Below are positions 19,101 to 27,175 of a stretch of DNA of 64,000 bases, in pieces. The position numbers were made by a program, and so were the translations under genes. The stretch spans positions 2,449,501-2,513,500 of the forward strand of contig CP064972.1 in assembly GCA_016699405.1 (NCBI GenBank), in the 5' to 3' direction. Each line of letters begins with the position of its first letter. The stretch's first letter is position 1. The notes under the pieces are model-generated. The model made no database searches. It saw only the letters and a program-made list of their open reading frames with translations, and was not told where the DNA came from. Source of the stretch: Holophagales bacterium. Lineage in GTDB: Bacteria > Acidobacteriota > Thermoanaerobaculia > Multivoradales > JAGPDF01.

Positions 19101-20519
19101 TCAGCCGGCGTCCGCGCGTGCGGGGTGGACGCGGTACTTGTGCAGCGCCGAGACGAAGCGGGCATAGTCGGCGTCCGGCACGGCGAGGCGACGGGCCAGC
19201 TCTTTGAGATTGTGGTCGCAATCGGCGAAGCGCTCGACGAGCAGCGAGCGCAGCTCGACGCGGTTGAGGTCGCGCTCGAGAAACGCCTCCCACGCCGTCT
19301 CCCAGAAGCCCTGCCCGGCCTCGAGCGCGGCGCGGACACGCGCCAGCGGCTCGCCGGCCGATTCGCGTTCGGCGCGGCGTCCGAGCAGTCGGGCCACCTC
19401 GCTGCCGAGCTCGCCCGCGGCCGACTCGACGCCGGCCCGCTTGAGCACGTTGACGAGCTCGCGCACGTTCCCCGGCCAGTCGTGCGCGAGCATGGCGTGC
19501 CAGAAGCCGGCACCGAGACGACGGCCGCGCAGGAAGCGCTGGTGTTCGAGGATCAGCGCGCGGAGATCCTCGCGCCGCTCGCGCAGCGGCGGGATGGCGA
19601 TCGTCAGCACGTCGAGGCGGTAGTAGAGGTCCTCGCGGAAGCGCTGGCGCGCGATCTCCTCGGTCAGGTCGCGGTTGGTCGCGGCGATCAGCCGGACGCT
19701 GGCGCTGCGTTCGACCGAGTCGCCGACCCGCCGGAATCGCTGCGTGTCGACGAAGCGCAGGAGCTTCGCTTGCACGGCCAGCGGCACCTCGGCCACCTCG
19801 TCGAGGAAGAGCGTGCCGCCCGCCGCCGCGTCGACCAGACCGGGTCGGTCGCGATCGGCGCCGGTGTAGGCGCCGCGCGCGTGGCCGAAGAGCTCGCTTT
19901 CGAAGAGGCTCTCGGGGATCGCCGGCGTGTCGACGACGATGAGCTGACCGCGCCGTCCCGAGAAGCGATGGATGAGCTGGGCGACGTGGCTCTTGCCGAC
20001 GCCGGTCTCGCCGAGCACCAGGACCGGATCGTCTTCCAGGGCGTAAGCGAGAGCGAGCCGGCGGATGCGCGCCGCGTCCGCGCTCGGTCCGGTGATGCCG
20101 CCCGCCTCCTCCTCCACGTTGCGCAGCTCGTCGAGCAGCTCGCGCAGCGACTCGCCGCTGTCGCGGAAGAACGCGATGTCGTCCGGGTCGAGCCGGTCGC
20201 TGCCGGAATCGACGTAGAGCACGAGGTCGTCGTTGACCGGGTGGACGAAGAGGCTGCGCACGAACAGGCAGCGCGCCGAGGCCGGGAACGCCGGCTCCGA
20301 GGCGCTGATCACGACGTCCGAGAGGCTCACGCTGTCGTGGCCGACGAGCACCTGAAGCAGGTGGCTGCGGGAGAATCCGGTGCCGGACTCGACGGTCCGC
20401 CCGGCGATCTCCCGGCCGGCGCGCCAGCGAATGCGTCCGGCGCGGTCGACGAGCATGATGAGGCCGATCCGCTTCTGGGCGATCTTCTCCGCCAGCCGCG
20501 ACTTGAGGCTCTCGATCAC
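19101..20519 (-). CDS. Sigma-54-dependent transcriptional activator
   Basis: 472 residues. GTG start at 20519 overlaps the TGA of the upstream TPR-kinase gene in the sequence GTGA, so the two are translationally coupled. The N-terminal 140 residues (RIGLIMLVDRAGRIRWRAG; DDLVLYVDSGSDRL) look like a GAF-type input domain, not a phosphoacceptor receiver. The AAA+ domain has Walker A GETGVGKS near 168, GAYTGADRDRPG near 215 (a Phe-to-Tyr variant of the sigma-54 contact loop GAFTGA), Walker B TLFLDEVAEVP, and WPGNVRELVNVL. The C-terminus (NLKELARRLAVPDADYARFV) is an atypical DNA-binding HTH. Activates sigma-54 promoters, presumably under control of its kinase partner. Confidence 0.88.
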   Translation of the reverse strand: MIESLKSRLAEKIAQKRIGLIMLVDRAGRIRWRAGREIAGRTVESGTGFSRSHLLQVLVGHDSVSLSDVVISASEPAFPASARCLFVRSLFVHPVNDDLVLYVDSGSDRLDPDDIAFFRDSGESLRELLDELRNVEEEAGGITGPSADAARIRRLALAYALEDDPVLVLGETGVGKSHVAQLIHRFSGRRGQLIVVDTPAIPESLFESELFGHARGAYTGADRDRPGLVDAAAGGTLFLDEVAEVPLAVQAKLLRFVDTQRFRRVGDSVERSASVRLIAATNRDLTEEIARQRFREDLYYRLDVLTIAIPPLRERREDLRALILEHQRFLRGRRLGAGFWHAMLAHDWPGNVRELVNVLKRAGVESAAGELGSEVARLLGRRAERESAGEPLARVRAALEAGQGFWETAWEAFLERDLNRVELRSLLVERFADCDHNLKELARRLAVPDADYARFVSALHKYRVHPARADAG

Positions 20520-22798
20520 GCGCTCTCCCCGGCCCGGGCGAAGCGGTGGAGCAGCTGTTCGTCGTCCGGGCGATCGCGCGGCTCCTTGGCGAGCATCGCC
20601 ATGACCAGCGCCGACAGCTCGGCGCCGATCTCCGGACGCAGGCGCTGCGGCGGCACCGGGTCGAGGGAGAGCAGCTGGCGCAGCAGCTCGGCCGGCTCCT
20701 CGGCGGAGAACGGGCGTTTCAGGGTGAGCAGCTCGTAGGCGAGCACGCCGAGCGAGAAGGTGTCGCTCGCGGGGGTGAGGTCGCGCAGTTGAATGCGCTC
20801 CGGAGCGAGCCCGGTGAGCGTCCCGAGCAGCTCGCCTGCTTCGGTCAGCGTTCGCCCCGTGTCGGCCTTGGCGAGGCCGAAGTCGAGCAGCTTGGCCTGC
20901 TCCGCGCCGTCGCACTCGACGACCAGGACGTTCGCCGGCGAGATGTCGCGGTGGATGACGCCTCGCGCGTGGATCGCCGCCACCGCCTCGACGAGCTGTC
21001 GCAGCAGGGCGAGCCCGCGCCGGAGCTCGATCGGCCGGCCGGCGGCCGCCGCCTCGGCGATCCACGCGGCGAGCGTCTTGCCGGTGAGCAGCTCCATCGC
21101 CAGGTAGAGGCGTCCGGCATGCTCGCCGCGGTCGAGGACCTTGACGATGCCCGGGTGGTCGAGCGCGTCGATGATCCGGCCCTCGTTGATGAAGCGCTGC
21201 CGCTGCCGCTCGTCGGCGGCGAGCTCCTCGCGGATGACCTTGAGCGCCACCGGTCGGTCGGGCTCGAGCAGGCTGGTTGCCCGGTAGACGACGCCCATGC
21301 CGCCGCTGGTGATCTCCGCGTCGATGCGGTACTGGCCGACGAAGCTCCGCTTCTTCCAGAAGGCGAGCAGGTAGAGGTAGCGCCGGAAGAGCAGCAGCGT
21401 GGCGACGACGACGAGAGCCGACAAGGTCACCAGGATTCCGGTGACCAGCCGCGAGCGCGCCAGCGCGAGACGCCGGATCTCCCCGTCCTTCTTGAGCAGC
21501 TCGTTGTCCTTGGCGAGCAGCGCGATCTGCTTCGCCCGCCCCTCGGCGTCGTACTTCTCCTGCAGCTCGGCGATCTTCCGGCTGCGTTGTGCGTCGAGCA
21601 GCGCCGAGCGAACTTCGCCGTAGCGGACTTCGCTCTCGTAGGCGTTCTTCCAGTCGCCCAGCGCCGCGTAGGCCTCGGCGGAGAGACGGTGGATGCTCTC
21701 GAGCGGCTCGTTCGACTTGAGCTCGGCGGCGGCCTTCTTCCCCTCCTCGAGGTGAGCAAGCGCCTCGCGAGGGCGACCCTGCAGCAGGCAGGCCTCGGCG
21801 AGGTTGTGGTAGGTCGAGGGCAGGCCGGCGAGGTCGCCGTTGGCCTGACGGAGTCGCAGGACGGCGCGGTACTGGGCGATGGCGTCGGCGTAGCGTTGCT
21901 GTTTCTTGAAGACGATGCCGAGGTTGTTGCGCGCGTCGGTCTCGATCGAGCGCGAGGCGAGCGCCAGCCCCATGGCGAGCGCGCGCTCGTAGGCGTGGCG
22001 GGCGCGATCGTCGCGGCCCAGCTTCTCGTCGATGTTGCCGAGGTTGTTGATCACCCGGGCCTCGCCCGGCTTCTCGCCGAGCTCGGCGAAGCGGGGGAGG
22101 GCGCGTTCGTAGAAGTCGCGTGCCTTCAGGTAGTCGCCGAGCTCGAAGTAGATGTTGCCGATCGAATTCAGGTCGTTGGCGATGCCGATCTTGCGGCCCA
22201 GCGATTCCTCGAGACGCAGCGACTCGAGCGCGAAGCGGAGGGCCTCGTCGAGCTCCCCGACCTGGGTCAGCTCGGCGGCGAGGTTGTTCGTCGCCGCCGC
22301 CATCCCCTTGGTATCGCCGAGCTCGGTGTAGAGCGAGAGCGCCTGGCGGATCGTCGAGATGGCCGACCAGGTCTTTCCGGTCGCGGAAAGCAGCATCCCC
22401 GTGTAGCCGAGCGTCGCCGCCTCGGCCTGGCGGTCTCCGAGGGCGACGTACAGCTCGTGGGCGCGCTGGATGTGCGGCAGACCCTCGGCGGCGCTTTCGA
22501 GCACGAGGAAGGAGAGGGCGAGGTTCTTCTGTGCCAGCGCCTCGCCCGGCCGGTCGCCGAGATGCTCGGCGAGAGCCAGCGCCTCGGTCGCCAGCGCCTT
22601 CGCTCGGGGGCCGTCCTGACGGACGACCATCCCGGCGATCCGGTTGAGCAGGGCGATCCGGTCGGAGTCGGTAGCGCTCTCCAGGCGCTTTTCGAGTTGA
22701 GGGAGGGTTTCGGCGGGCGGGTTCTCGGCGAACCCGACGGCGGTGGACAGTGCGAGCGCTACCGCGAATCCGAGTCCCGCCGAGCGTCCCCTCACCAT
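20516..22798 (-). CDS. TPR-sensor Ser/Thr protein kinase
   Basis: 760 residues. The ATG at 22798 gives a signal peptide or first membrane helix (LGFAVALALSTAVGFA). Residues 35-430 are at least eight TPRs of the tandem type (e.g. YTELGDTKGMAAATNNLAAE, NDLNSIGNIYFELGDYLKAR), then a coiled coil (AELQEKYDAEGRAKQIALLA), a membrane helix at about 455-475 (LVTGILVTLSALVVVATLLLF) and a C-terminal kinase: TSGGMGVVYRA near 496, ALKVI, HRDISPAN near 615, DFGLAK, APERIQL, LGVLAYELLT. The layout is that of a sensor kinase with an external TPR input, the reverse order of the kinase at 14.6 kb. Coupled by a 4-base overlap to the sigma-54 activator. Confidence 0.88.
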   Translation of the reverse strand: MVRGRSAGLGFAVALALSTAVGFAENPPAETLPQLEKRLESATDSDRIALLNRIAGMVVRQDGPRAKALATEALALAEHLGDRPGEALAQKNLALSFLVLESAAEGLPHIQRAHELYVALGDRQAEAATLGYTGMLLSATGKTWSAISTIRQALSLYTELGDTKGMAAATNNLAAELTQVGELDEALRFALESLRLEESLGRKIGIANDLNSIGNIYFELGDYLKARDFYERALPRFAELGEKPGEARVINNLGNIDEKLGRDDRARHAYERALAMGLALASRSIETDARNNLGIVFKKQQRYADAIAQYRAVLRLRQANGDLAGLPSTYHNLAEACLLQGRPREALAHLEEGKKAAAELKSNEPLESIHRLSAEAYAALGDWKNAYESEVRYGEVRSALLDAQRSRKIAELQEKYDAEGRAKQIALLAKDNELLKKDGEIRRLALARSRLVTGILVTLSALVVVATLLLFRRYLYLLAFWKKRSFVGQYRIDAEITSGGMGVVYRATSLLEPDRPVALKVIREELAADERQRQRFINEGRIIDALDHPGIVKVLDRGEHAGRLYLAMELLTGKTLAAWIAEAAAAGRPIELRRGLALLRQLVEAVAAIHARGVIHRDISPANVLVVECDGAEQAKLLDFGLAKADTGRTLTEAGELLGTLTGLAPERIQLRDLTPASDTFSLGVLAYELLTLKRPFSAEEPAELLRQLLSLDPVPPQRLRPEIGAELSALVMAMLAKEPRDRPDDEQLLHRFARAGESA

Positions 22799-22937
22799 GT
22801 CCTCGCTGACCGTCGAAGTTGTAGCGCATTCGGACGGTTTTCTCAATCGAAGAGACGGCGGTCGACCGCGGTCTCTCCGATGGGACCCTGCGGGAGGGGA
22901 GCCGGGAAGGGCCCCGAACGTCAGATTCGGTGCGACT

Positions 22938-23642
22938 TCAGAGGGCGCTCTGTTCGCCGTCCCAGGCCAGAAGGTCGCCGCGTTCGAAGCCGTCGGCGTG
23001 GAGTGGGAGGTCGAGGGTGATCGCGTCGAAGCGGGCGGCAAACCCGGTCGGCGAGCTCCAGCGCTGCACGTTCAAGTAGACCCAGAGCGACTGCGCACCT
23101 TCGGGCATGGTGAGGGTCGCGGTGACCGGCACCCAGACGTCGAGGCTCGACGGATCGGCGTTGGTGCCGATGTAGGCGGTGGCGGCGGGGTCGCCGACGG
23201 CCGAGCCGGTGCACGAGAACGACGACCAGGCGCGGAGGAAGATCCCCGCTGCGCCGCCGAGCGCGGGTTGGCCCGAGGCGATACGGATGCGTCCATGCAG
23301 GGTGTAGTTGGCTCCGGGCACGACTGGCCAGATGCACTGGAAAACGCCACCGTTGTTGCTCGGAACGGCCGAGGTGACGAGGAGCGCCGAGCCCGAGCTC
23401 GGGCTGCCCGTGGCGTCGGTGGCGTCCCAGCTCATCGGCACGTTGACCGGGTCGGTGACGACCCAACCCGAGACGTCCGTGTCGAAGCCTCCGTTGACCA
23501 GTCGGCCGCTCTCGGGCAGCGACGGTTCCACCCACCAGGTGCGCTGCGCAGCGGTTCCGGGGCCGGCGAGGACGGTCCCCAGCAACCCGGCCAGAAGGCA
23601 GGTACGAGCCGAGAAGAGCGGCGGGCGGTGGGACGTGGGCAT
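22938..23642 (-). CDS. Secreted CBM-like protein with DGFE tail
   Basis: 234 residues with a signal peptide (CLLAGLLGTVLAGPGTAA). The mature part, LVNGGFDTDVSGWVV ... PGANYTLHGRIRI ... SLWVYLNVQRW, is the beta-sandwich pattern of carbohydrate-binding-like (CBM4/9/22 or galactose-binding) domains, with two Cys. It ends HADGFERGDLLAWDGEQ plus four residues, one of the ten shared tails. AGGAG lies 7 bases before the ATG. Function inferred only as surface or extracellular binding. Confidence 0.7.
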   Translation of the reverse strand: MPTSHRPPLFSARTCLLAGLLGTVLAGPGTAAQRTWWVEPSLPESGRLVNGGFDTDVSGWVVTDPVNVPMSWDATDATGSPSSGSALLVTSAVPSNNGGVFQCIWPVVPGANYTLHGRIRIASGQPALGGAAGIFLRAWSSFSCTGSAVGDPAATAYIGTNADPSSLDVWVPVTATLTMPEGAQSLWVYLNVQRWSSPTGFAARFDAITLDLPLHADGFERGDLLAWDGEQSAL

Positions 23643-23900
23643 GACGGACTCCTGTCGAGCGTGCGGCGACCGAGCGGGTGCGGTCGCCGACGGTCCTTCA
23701 TCGTGATGCGCAGCCCGACGCGCGACGGGGACAGGCGACGACGGTCAGGGCGGTGATGTCCTCCGCAGGCCGGGTTTGACGAGTCTGAAGGCAGGGACGA
23801 GCAACGGCAGGAGGCGGCAACCCCCGAGGCGGGCCGGACGTGCGATCCGGCGCCTCGTGGTGCGGGACCTCGGTCGTTCGCTCCAGGGAGAGAGACCACC

Positions 23901-24161
23901 ATGGGCACCCTCGGAATGCTGTTGTCGATCGTCGGCGGAATTGGCATGCTGATCTTCGGAATCCAGATCCTCATCCTTGCCTTCAAGAAGAGCATCGGCT
24001 GGGGGCTGGCCAGCCTGCTGATCCCGTTCGTCATCTTCTTCTTCGTGGCGCAGAACTGGGAGGCGTGCAAGACGCCGTTCATGCGCTGGGCGATGTGCCT
24101 GCCCGTCTGGGCGATCGGTGCGGCGCTGTCGTTCTTCGGCGCCGTCTCGGCCGCGGGCTGA
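23901..24161 (+). CDS. Small integral membrane protein (86 aa)
   Basis: 86 residues with three hydrophobic helices (LLSIVGGIGMLIFGIQILIL; LASLLIPFVIFFFVAQ; AMCLPVWAIGAALSFFGAV) and a short polar stretch with NWEACKTPF. AGGGAGAGAG precedes the ATG. No family recognised; such proteins are often stress-related, but nothing here shows it. A hairpin lies between its stop and the convergent propeller gene. Confidence 0.6.
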   Translation: MGTLGMLLSIVGGIGMLIFGIQILILAFKKSIGWGLASLLIPFVIFFFVAQNWEACKTPFMRWAMCLPVWAIGAALSFFGAVSAAG

Positions 24162-24218
24162 CCTGCCGGTCCTTCAGGTCGGGCCTCGCCCCGCCCTCCG
24201 CCGATCCGTCCGGGCAAA

Positions 24219-24248
24219 GCCGGCGCAGCCTCCTCGGGCTGCGCCGGC
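24219..24248. terminator. Bidirectional hairpin between convergent genes
   Basis: Perfect 12-bp arms gccggcgcagcc (24219-24230) and complement (24237-24248) with loop tcctcg. A second, outer pair gatccgtc/gacggatc at about 24203-24210 and 24251-24258 could extend it. It lies between the stops at 24161 (plus) and 24264 (minus). Confidence 0.65.
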
Positions 24249-24263
24249 GAGACGGATCGAGGG

Positions 24264-27149
24264 TCATTCGGTGAGGAGCTCCGACCAGCGCTGGGCATCG
24301 CCCGATTCGAACCCGTCGGCGAAGGGGAGCACCGTGCCGGCACCCGCGGCAAGGTGCAGCCGGACGATCTTTCCCGGATCGCCCTGAGTGCCGAACCAGG
24401 CCAGTCCGGCTGCCGAGTCGATCGCCGAGGCGACGAGGTCGCCCTCACCCGCGGCGAGCGTCACCGCATCGAGCCGTGTGAACGTGCGCCCGGGATCGAC
24501 ATCGACGCGCACCACCCTCCCCGGGTCAGCCAGCGTGCCGAGATAGGCGAAGGCCGATCCGCCATCGAGAACGGCCGTCCAGGGGAGACCCTCGGCAGCG
24601 TCGAGCGTCGCCGCGTCGAGCCGCGCGAAGGCGTGGCTCGGATCGACGTCGACTCGCACCAGCGCCGGCGGCGTCCCGATCGTCGCGAAGTAGGCGAGCC
24701 CGTGCGCGGCGTCGAAGAGGCCGCCGCGTGGCTGGTCTTCGGTCGCGGCGAGATCGGCGCCGGCGACCCGCACGAAGCTCCGCGCCGGGTCGATGTCCAC
24801 CTTGACGATGCGGCCGGGCGAGCCGTTGGTCGAGAAGTAGGCGTAGCCGTGCGTGCTGTCGAGCAGCGAGGAGAGCAGGTTGTTCTCGCCGCTCGGCAGG
24901 GTCAGCGCGCCGAGGCGGACGAAGCTCCGCGCCGGATCGACATCGACCTGGACGATTCTCGCCGGATAGGTCCCGGTGGCGGCGTAGGCGTAGCCGTGCG
25001 CACCGTCGAGAGCGATCGTCCGCACGCTGTCCTCGCCGCTCTCGAAGACGACCCTGCCGAGCTGGGCGAAGGCATGAGTGGGGTCGACATCGATCCGCAG
25101 CAGCCGTCCGGGCGACGTGGAGGTGCCGAAGTAGGCGAGCCCGTGAGCCGCATCGAACGCGGCCGCGTTCAGGTTGTATTCGGCGCTGTCGAGGGTCAGC
25201 ATCGCCAAACGACGCATGGTGGCGAGGTCGAACCGGACCACCGCGGCCGGCGGCGAGCCGGTGCCGACGTAGCCGAAGCCGTGGACGGGGTCCACGACCA
25301 CCGAGGCCGCGGGCGTCTCGGAGGCGCCGAGGAGGATCGGCTCGAGGCGGGCGAAGGCGTGGGCGGGGTCGACGTCGACCCGGGCGATCCGCCCCGGGAT
25401 GGTGAAGTTCCAGGTGCCGAAGAGGGCGACACCGCGCGCTGCGTCCAGCAGCGCCGCCGTGGGATTCGTCTCGTTCCCCGCGAGGGTGAGCGCGGCCACT
25501 CGGGCGAAGGGGCGCGCCGGGCCGACGTCGAGCTGGAGGATCTTGCCGGCGCCCGTGCCGCTCACGCCGAAGTAGGCGTAACCGTTCGTCGCGTCGATCG
25601 CTGCCGAGGTGAGCTCGACTTCGCCGCTCGCCAGCGTCACCGCGCCGAGGCGAGCGAACGCGCGGGTCGGCGAGACGTCGACCTTGACCACGCGCATCGA
25701 CAGCGTCCCGAAGTAGGCGTAGCCGTTCGCCTCGTCGAGGACGGCCGAGACGAAGCTGCTCTCGCCGGAGAGTCCGCTGACCGCGCCGAGGCGGGTCATG
25801 GCGTGCGTCGGAGCGACATCGACCTTGACCACCTTCCCCGGCTGGTTGACGGTGCCGAAGTAGGCGAAGCCGGCCGTGGCATCGATCACCGCCGAGCGCA
25901 CGAAGTCGTCGCTGGCGTCGAGCGTGAGCGACGAGAGCCGGGCGAGCGGGTGGCCCGGGTCGACGTCGACGCGCACGATGTGCGGCGGGCCGGAGTTGCC
26001 GACGGCGGCGAAGTAGGCGAGCCTGGCGGTCGTGTCGATGCCGGCCGCGAGGAGTCCCTGCTCGGAGGGGGGCAGCGTCAGCGCGTCGGCGCGCACGAAG
26101 CGGCGCGCCGGATCGACGTCGATCTTCACCACCTTGCCCGGCCCGGTGTTGGTGCCGAAGTAGGCGTAGCCGGCGGCGGCGTCGAGCACCGCCGAGCGCA
26201 GGTACTCCTCGCCGGGCTCGAGCAGCACGACGCCGACGCGCCGCGAGGTGGCGAGGTCGATGCGCACCACGATCCCCGGCGAGGTGTCGGTGCCGAAGTA
26301 GGCGTAGCCGTGCGTGCTGTCGATCACCGCGCAGCCGCTGCTCTGCTCCTCGTTCTTGAGCGTCAGGGTCGGTCCCACCTCGGCGAAGAGATCCGGGCGT
26401 GCGCCGCTCTCGCGCGTCGCGAGCGCCGGTGGGGCGAGTCGGCCGCGCAGCGGCTCGGCGGTGGCGAGATCGAAGTCGCGCGTGCCGGTCAGAGAGATGC
26501 TGTTCGGGCGATGGGTGACGGTGTCGAGCGTGCCGTTGCCGGTCAGCGGCTCGCCGGCGCCGGTCAGTTGCAGAGCGGTCCCGGCGGAGAGCTCGAAGAT
26601 CGCCGGCGCCTCGAGGCGCAGCGCGCCGAGGGCGGTGGTGGCCGCCGGCGCGGCGAAGAGCCCGCCGCGCACCCGCGCTTCGCCTTCGATCCGGAGGCGA
26701 GCGGTGCCGCCGGCGAAGCGCCCGCCGCCCTGCTCGAGCGCGACGGCGCGCAGCTCGGCGTCACCCTGGGCGAGCTCGCCGGCATCGACTCGAACGAGAC
26801 CGTAGACGGTCACCGCGCCGGCGAGCTGCACCGTCGCCGGGGTGTCGCTCGCCAGCTCGAGCCCGGCGAGCTCGACGACGGCCTCCTCGGCGACCACGGC
26901 GTCGGGCGAGGCGGCGTCGAAGCGCGCCACGTCGCGCGCCCCGGGGACCCGACCGGTCGACCAGTTGCGTGGATCGTGCCAGTCGTGGTTCCCTGCGCCG
27001 CCGCGGAAGAGAGCAACGGAGCGGAGCTCGTCGTGCGGCACCGCGCGCAGCGCGCCGGCGGCGTCGCCGCCCTCGGCTGCCAGCGCGGCGGTGCTCACCA
27101 GGAAGACCGCCAGCGCGAGGGCGACGGGACGGTTCGGGACAGGGCGCAT
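24264..27149 (-). CDS. Secreted 14-repeat beta-propeller protein with DGFE tail
   Basis: 961 residues. Signal peptide (VALALAVFLVSTAALA). Residues 40-290 form an autotransporter-like, strand-rich domain (WHDPRNWSTGRVPGARDVAR). From about 300 to 940 the sequence is 14 copies, the last one partial, of a unit near 48 residues with the pattern G-Y-A-Y-F-G-T...PG-K-V-V-K-V-D-V-D-P...L...L-D-A-x-H. Fourteen repeats would make two seven-bladed propellers of the NHL/YVTN kind. Ends PFADGFESGDAQRWSELLTE. GAGGAG precedes the ATG; 26 bases divide it from the subtilase gene upstream, so one operon. Probably a surface binding or adhesion protein. Confidence 0.8.
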   Translation of the reverse strand: MRPVPNRPVALALAVFLVSTAALAAEGGDAAGALRAVPHDELRSVALFRGGAGNHDWHDPRNWSTGRVPGARDVARFDAASPDAVVAEEAVVELAGLELASDTPATVQLAGAVTVYGLVRVDAGELAQGDAELRAVALEQGGGRFAGGTARLRIEGEARVRGGLFAAPAATTALGALRLEAPAIFELSAGTALQLTGAGEPLTGNGTLDTVTHRPNSISLTGTRDFDLATAEPLRGRLAPPALATRESGARPDLFAEVGPTLTLKNEEQSSGCAVIDSTHGYAYFGTDTSPGIVVRIDLATSRRVGVVLLEPGEEYLRSAVLDAAAGYAYFGTNTGPGKVVKIDVDPARRFVRADALTLPPSEQGLLAAGIDTTARLAYFAAVGNSGPPHIVRVDVDPGHPLARLSSLTLDASDDFVRSAVIDATAGFAYFGTVNQPGKVVKVDVAPTHAMTRLGAVSGLSGESSFVSAVLDEANGYAYFGTLSMRVVKVDVSPTRAFARLGAVTLASGEVELTSAAIDATNGYAYFGVSGTGAGKILQLDVGPARPFARVAALTLAGNETNPTAALLDAARGVALFGTWNFTIPGRIARVDVDPAHAFARLEPILLGASETPAASVVVDPVHGFGYVGTGSPPAAVVRFDLATMRRLAMLTLDSAEYNLNAAAFDAAHGLAYFGTSTSPGRLLRIDVDPTHAFAQLGRVVFESGEDSVRTIALDGAHGYAYAATGTYPARIVQVDVDPARSFVRLGALTLPSGENNLLSSLLDSTHGYAYFSTNGSPGRIVKVDIDPARSFVRVAGADLAATEDQPRGGLFDAAHGLAYFATIGTPPALVRVDVDPSHAFARLDAATLDAAEGLPWTAVLDGGSAFAYLGTLADPGRVVRVDVDPGRTFTRLDAVTLAAGEGDLVASAIDSAAGLAWFGTQGDPGKIVRLHLAAGAGTVLPFADGFESGDAQRWSELLTE

Positions 27150-27175
27150 GGTCGTCGCGCTCCTCGCGGTCGCGA

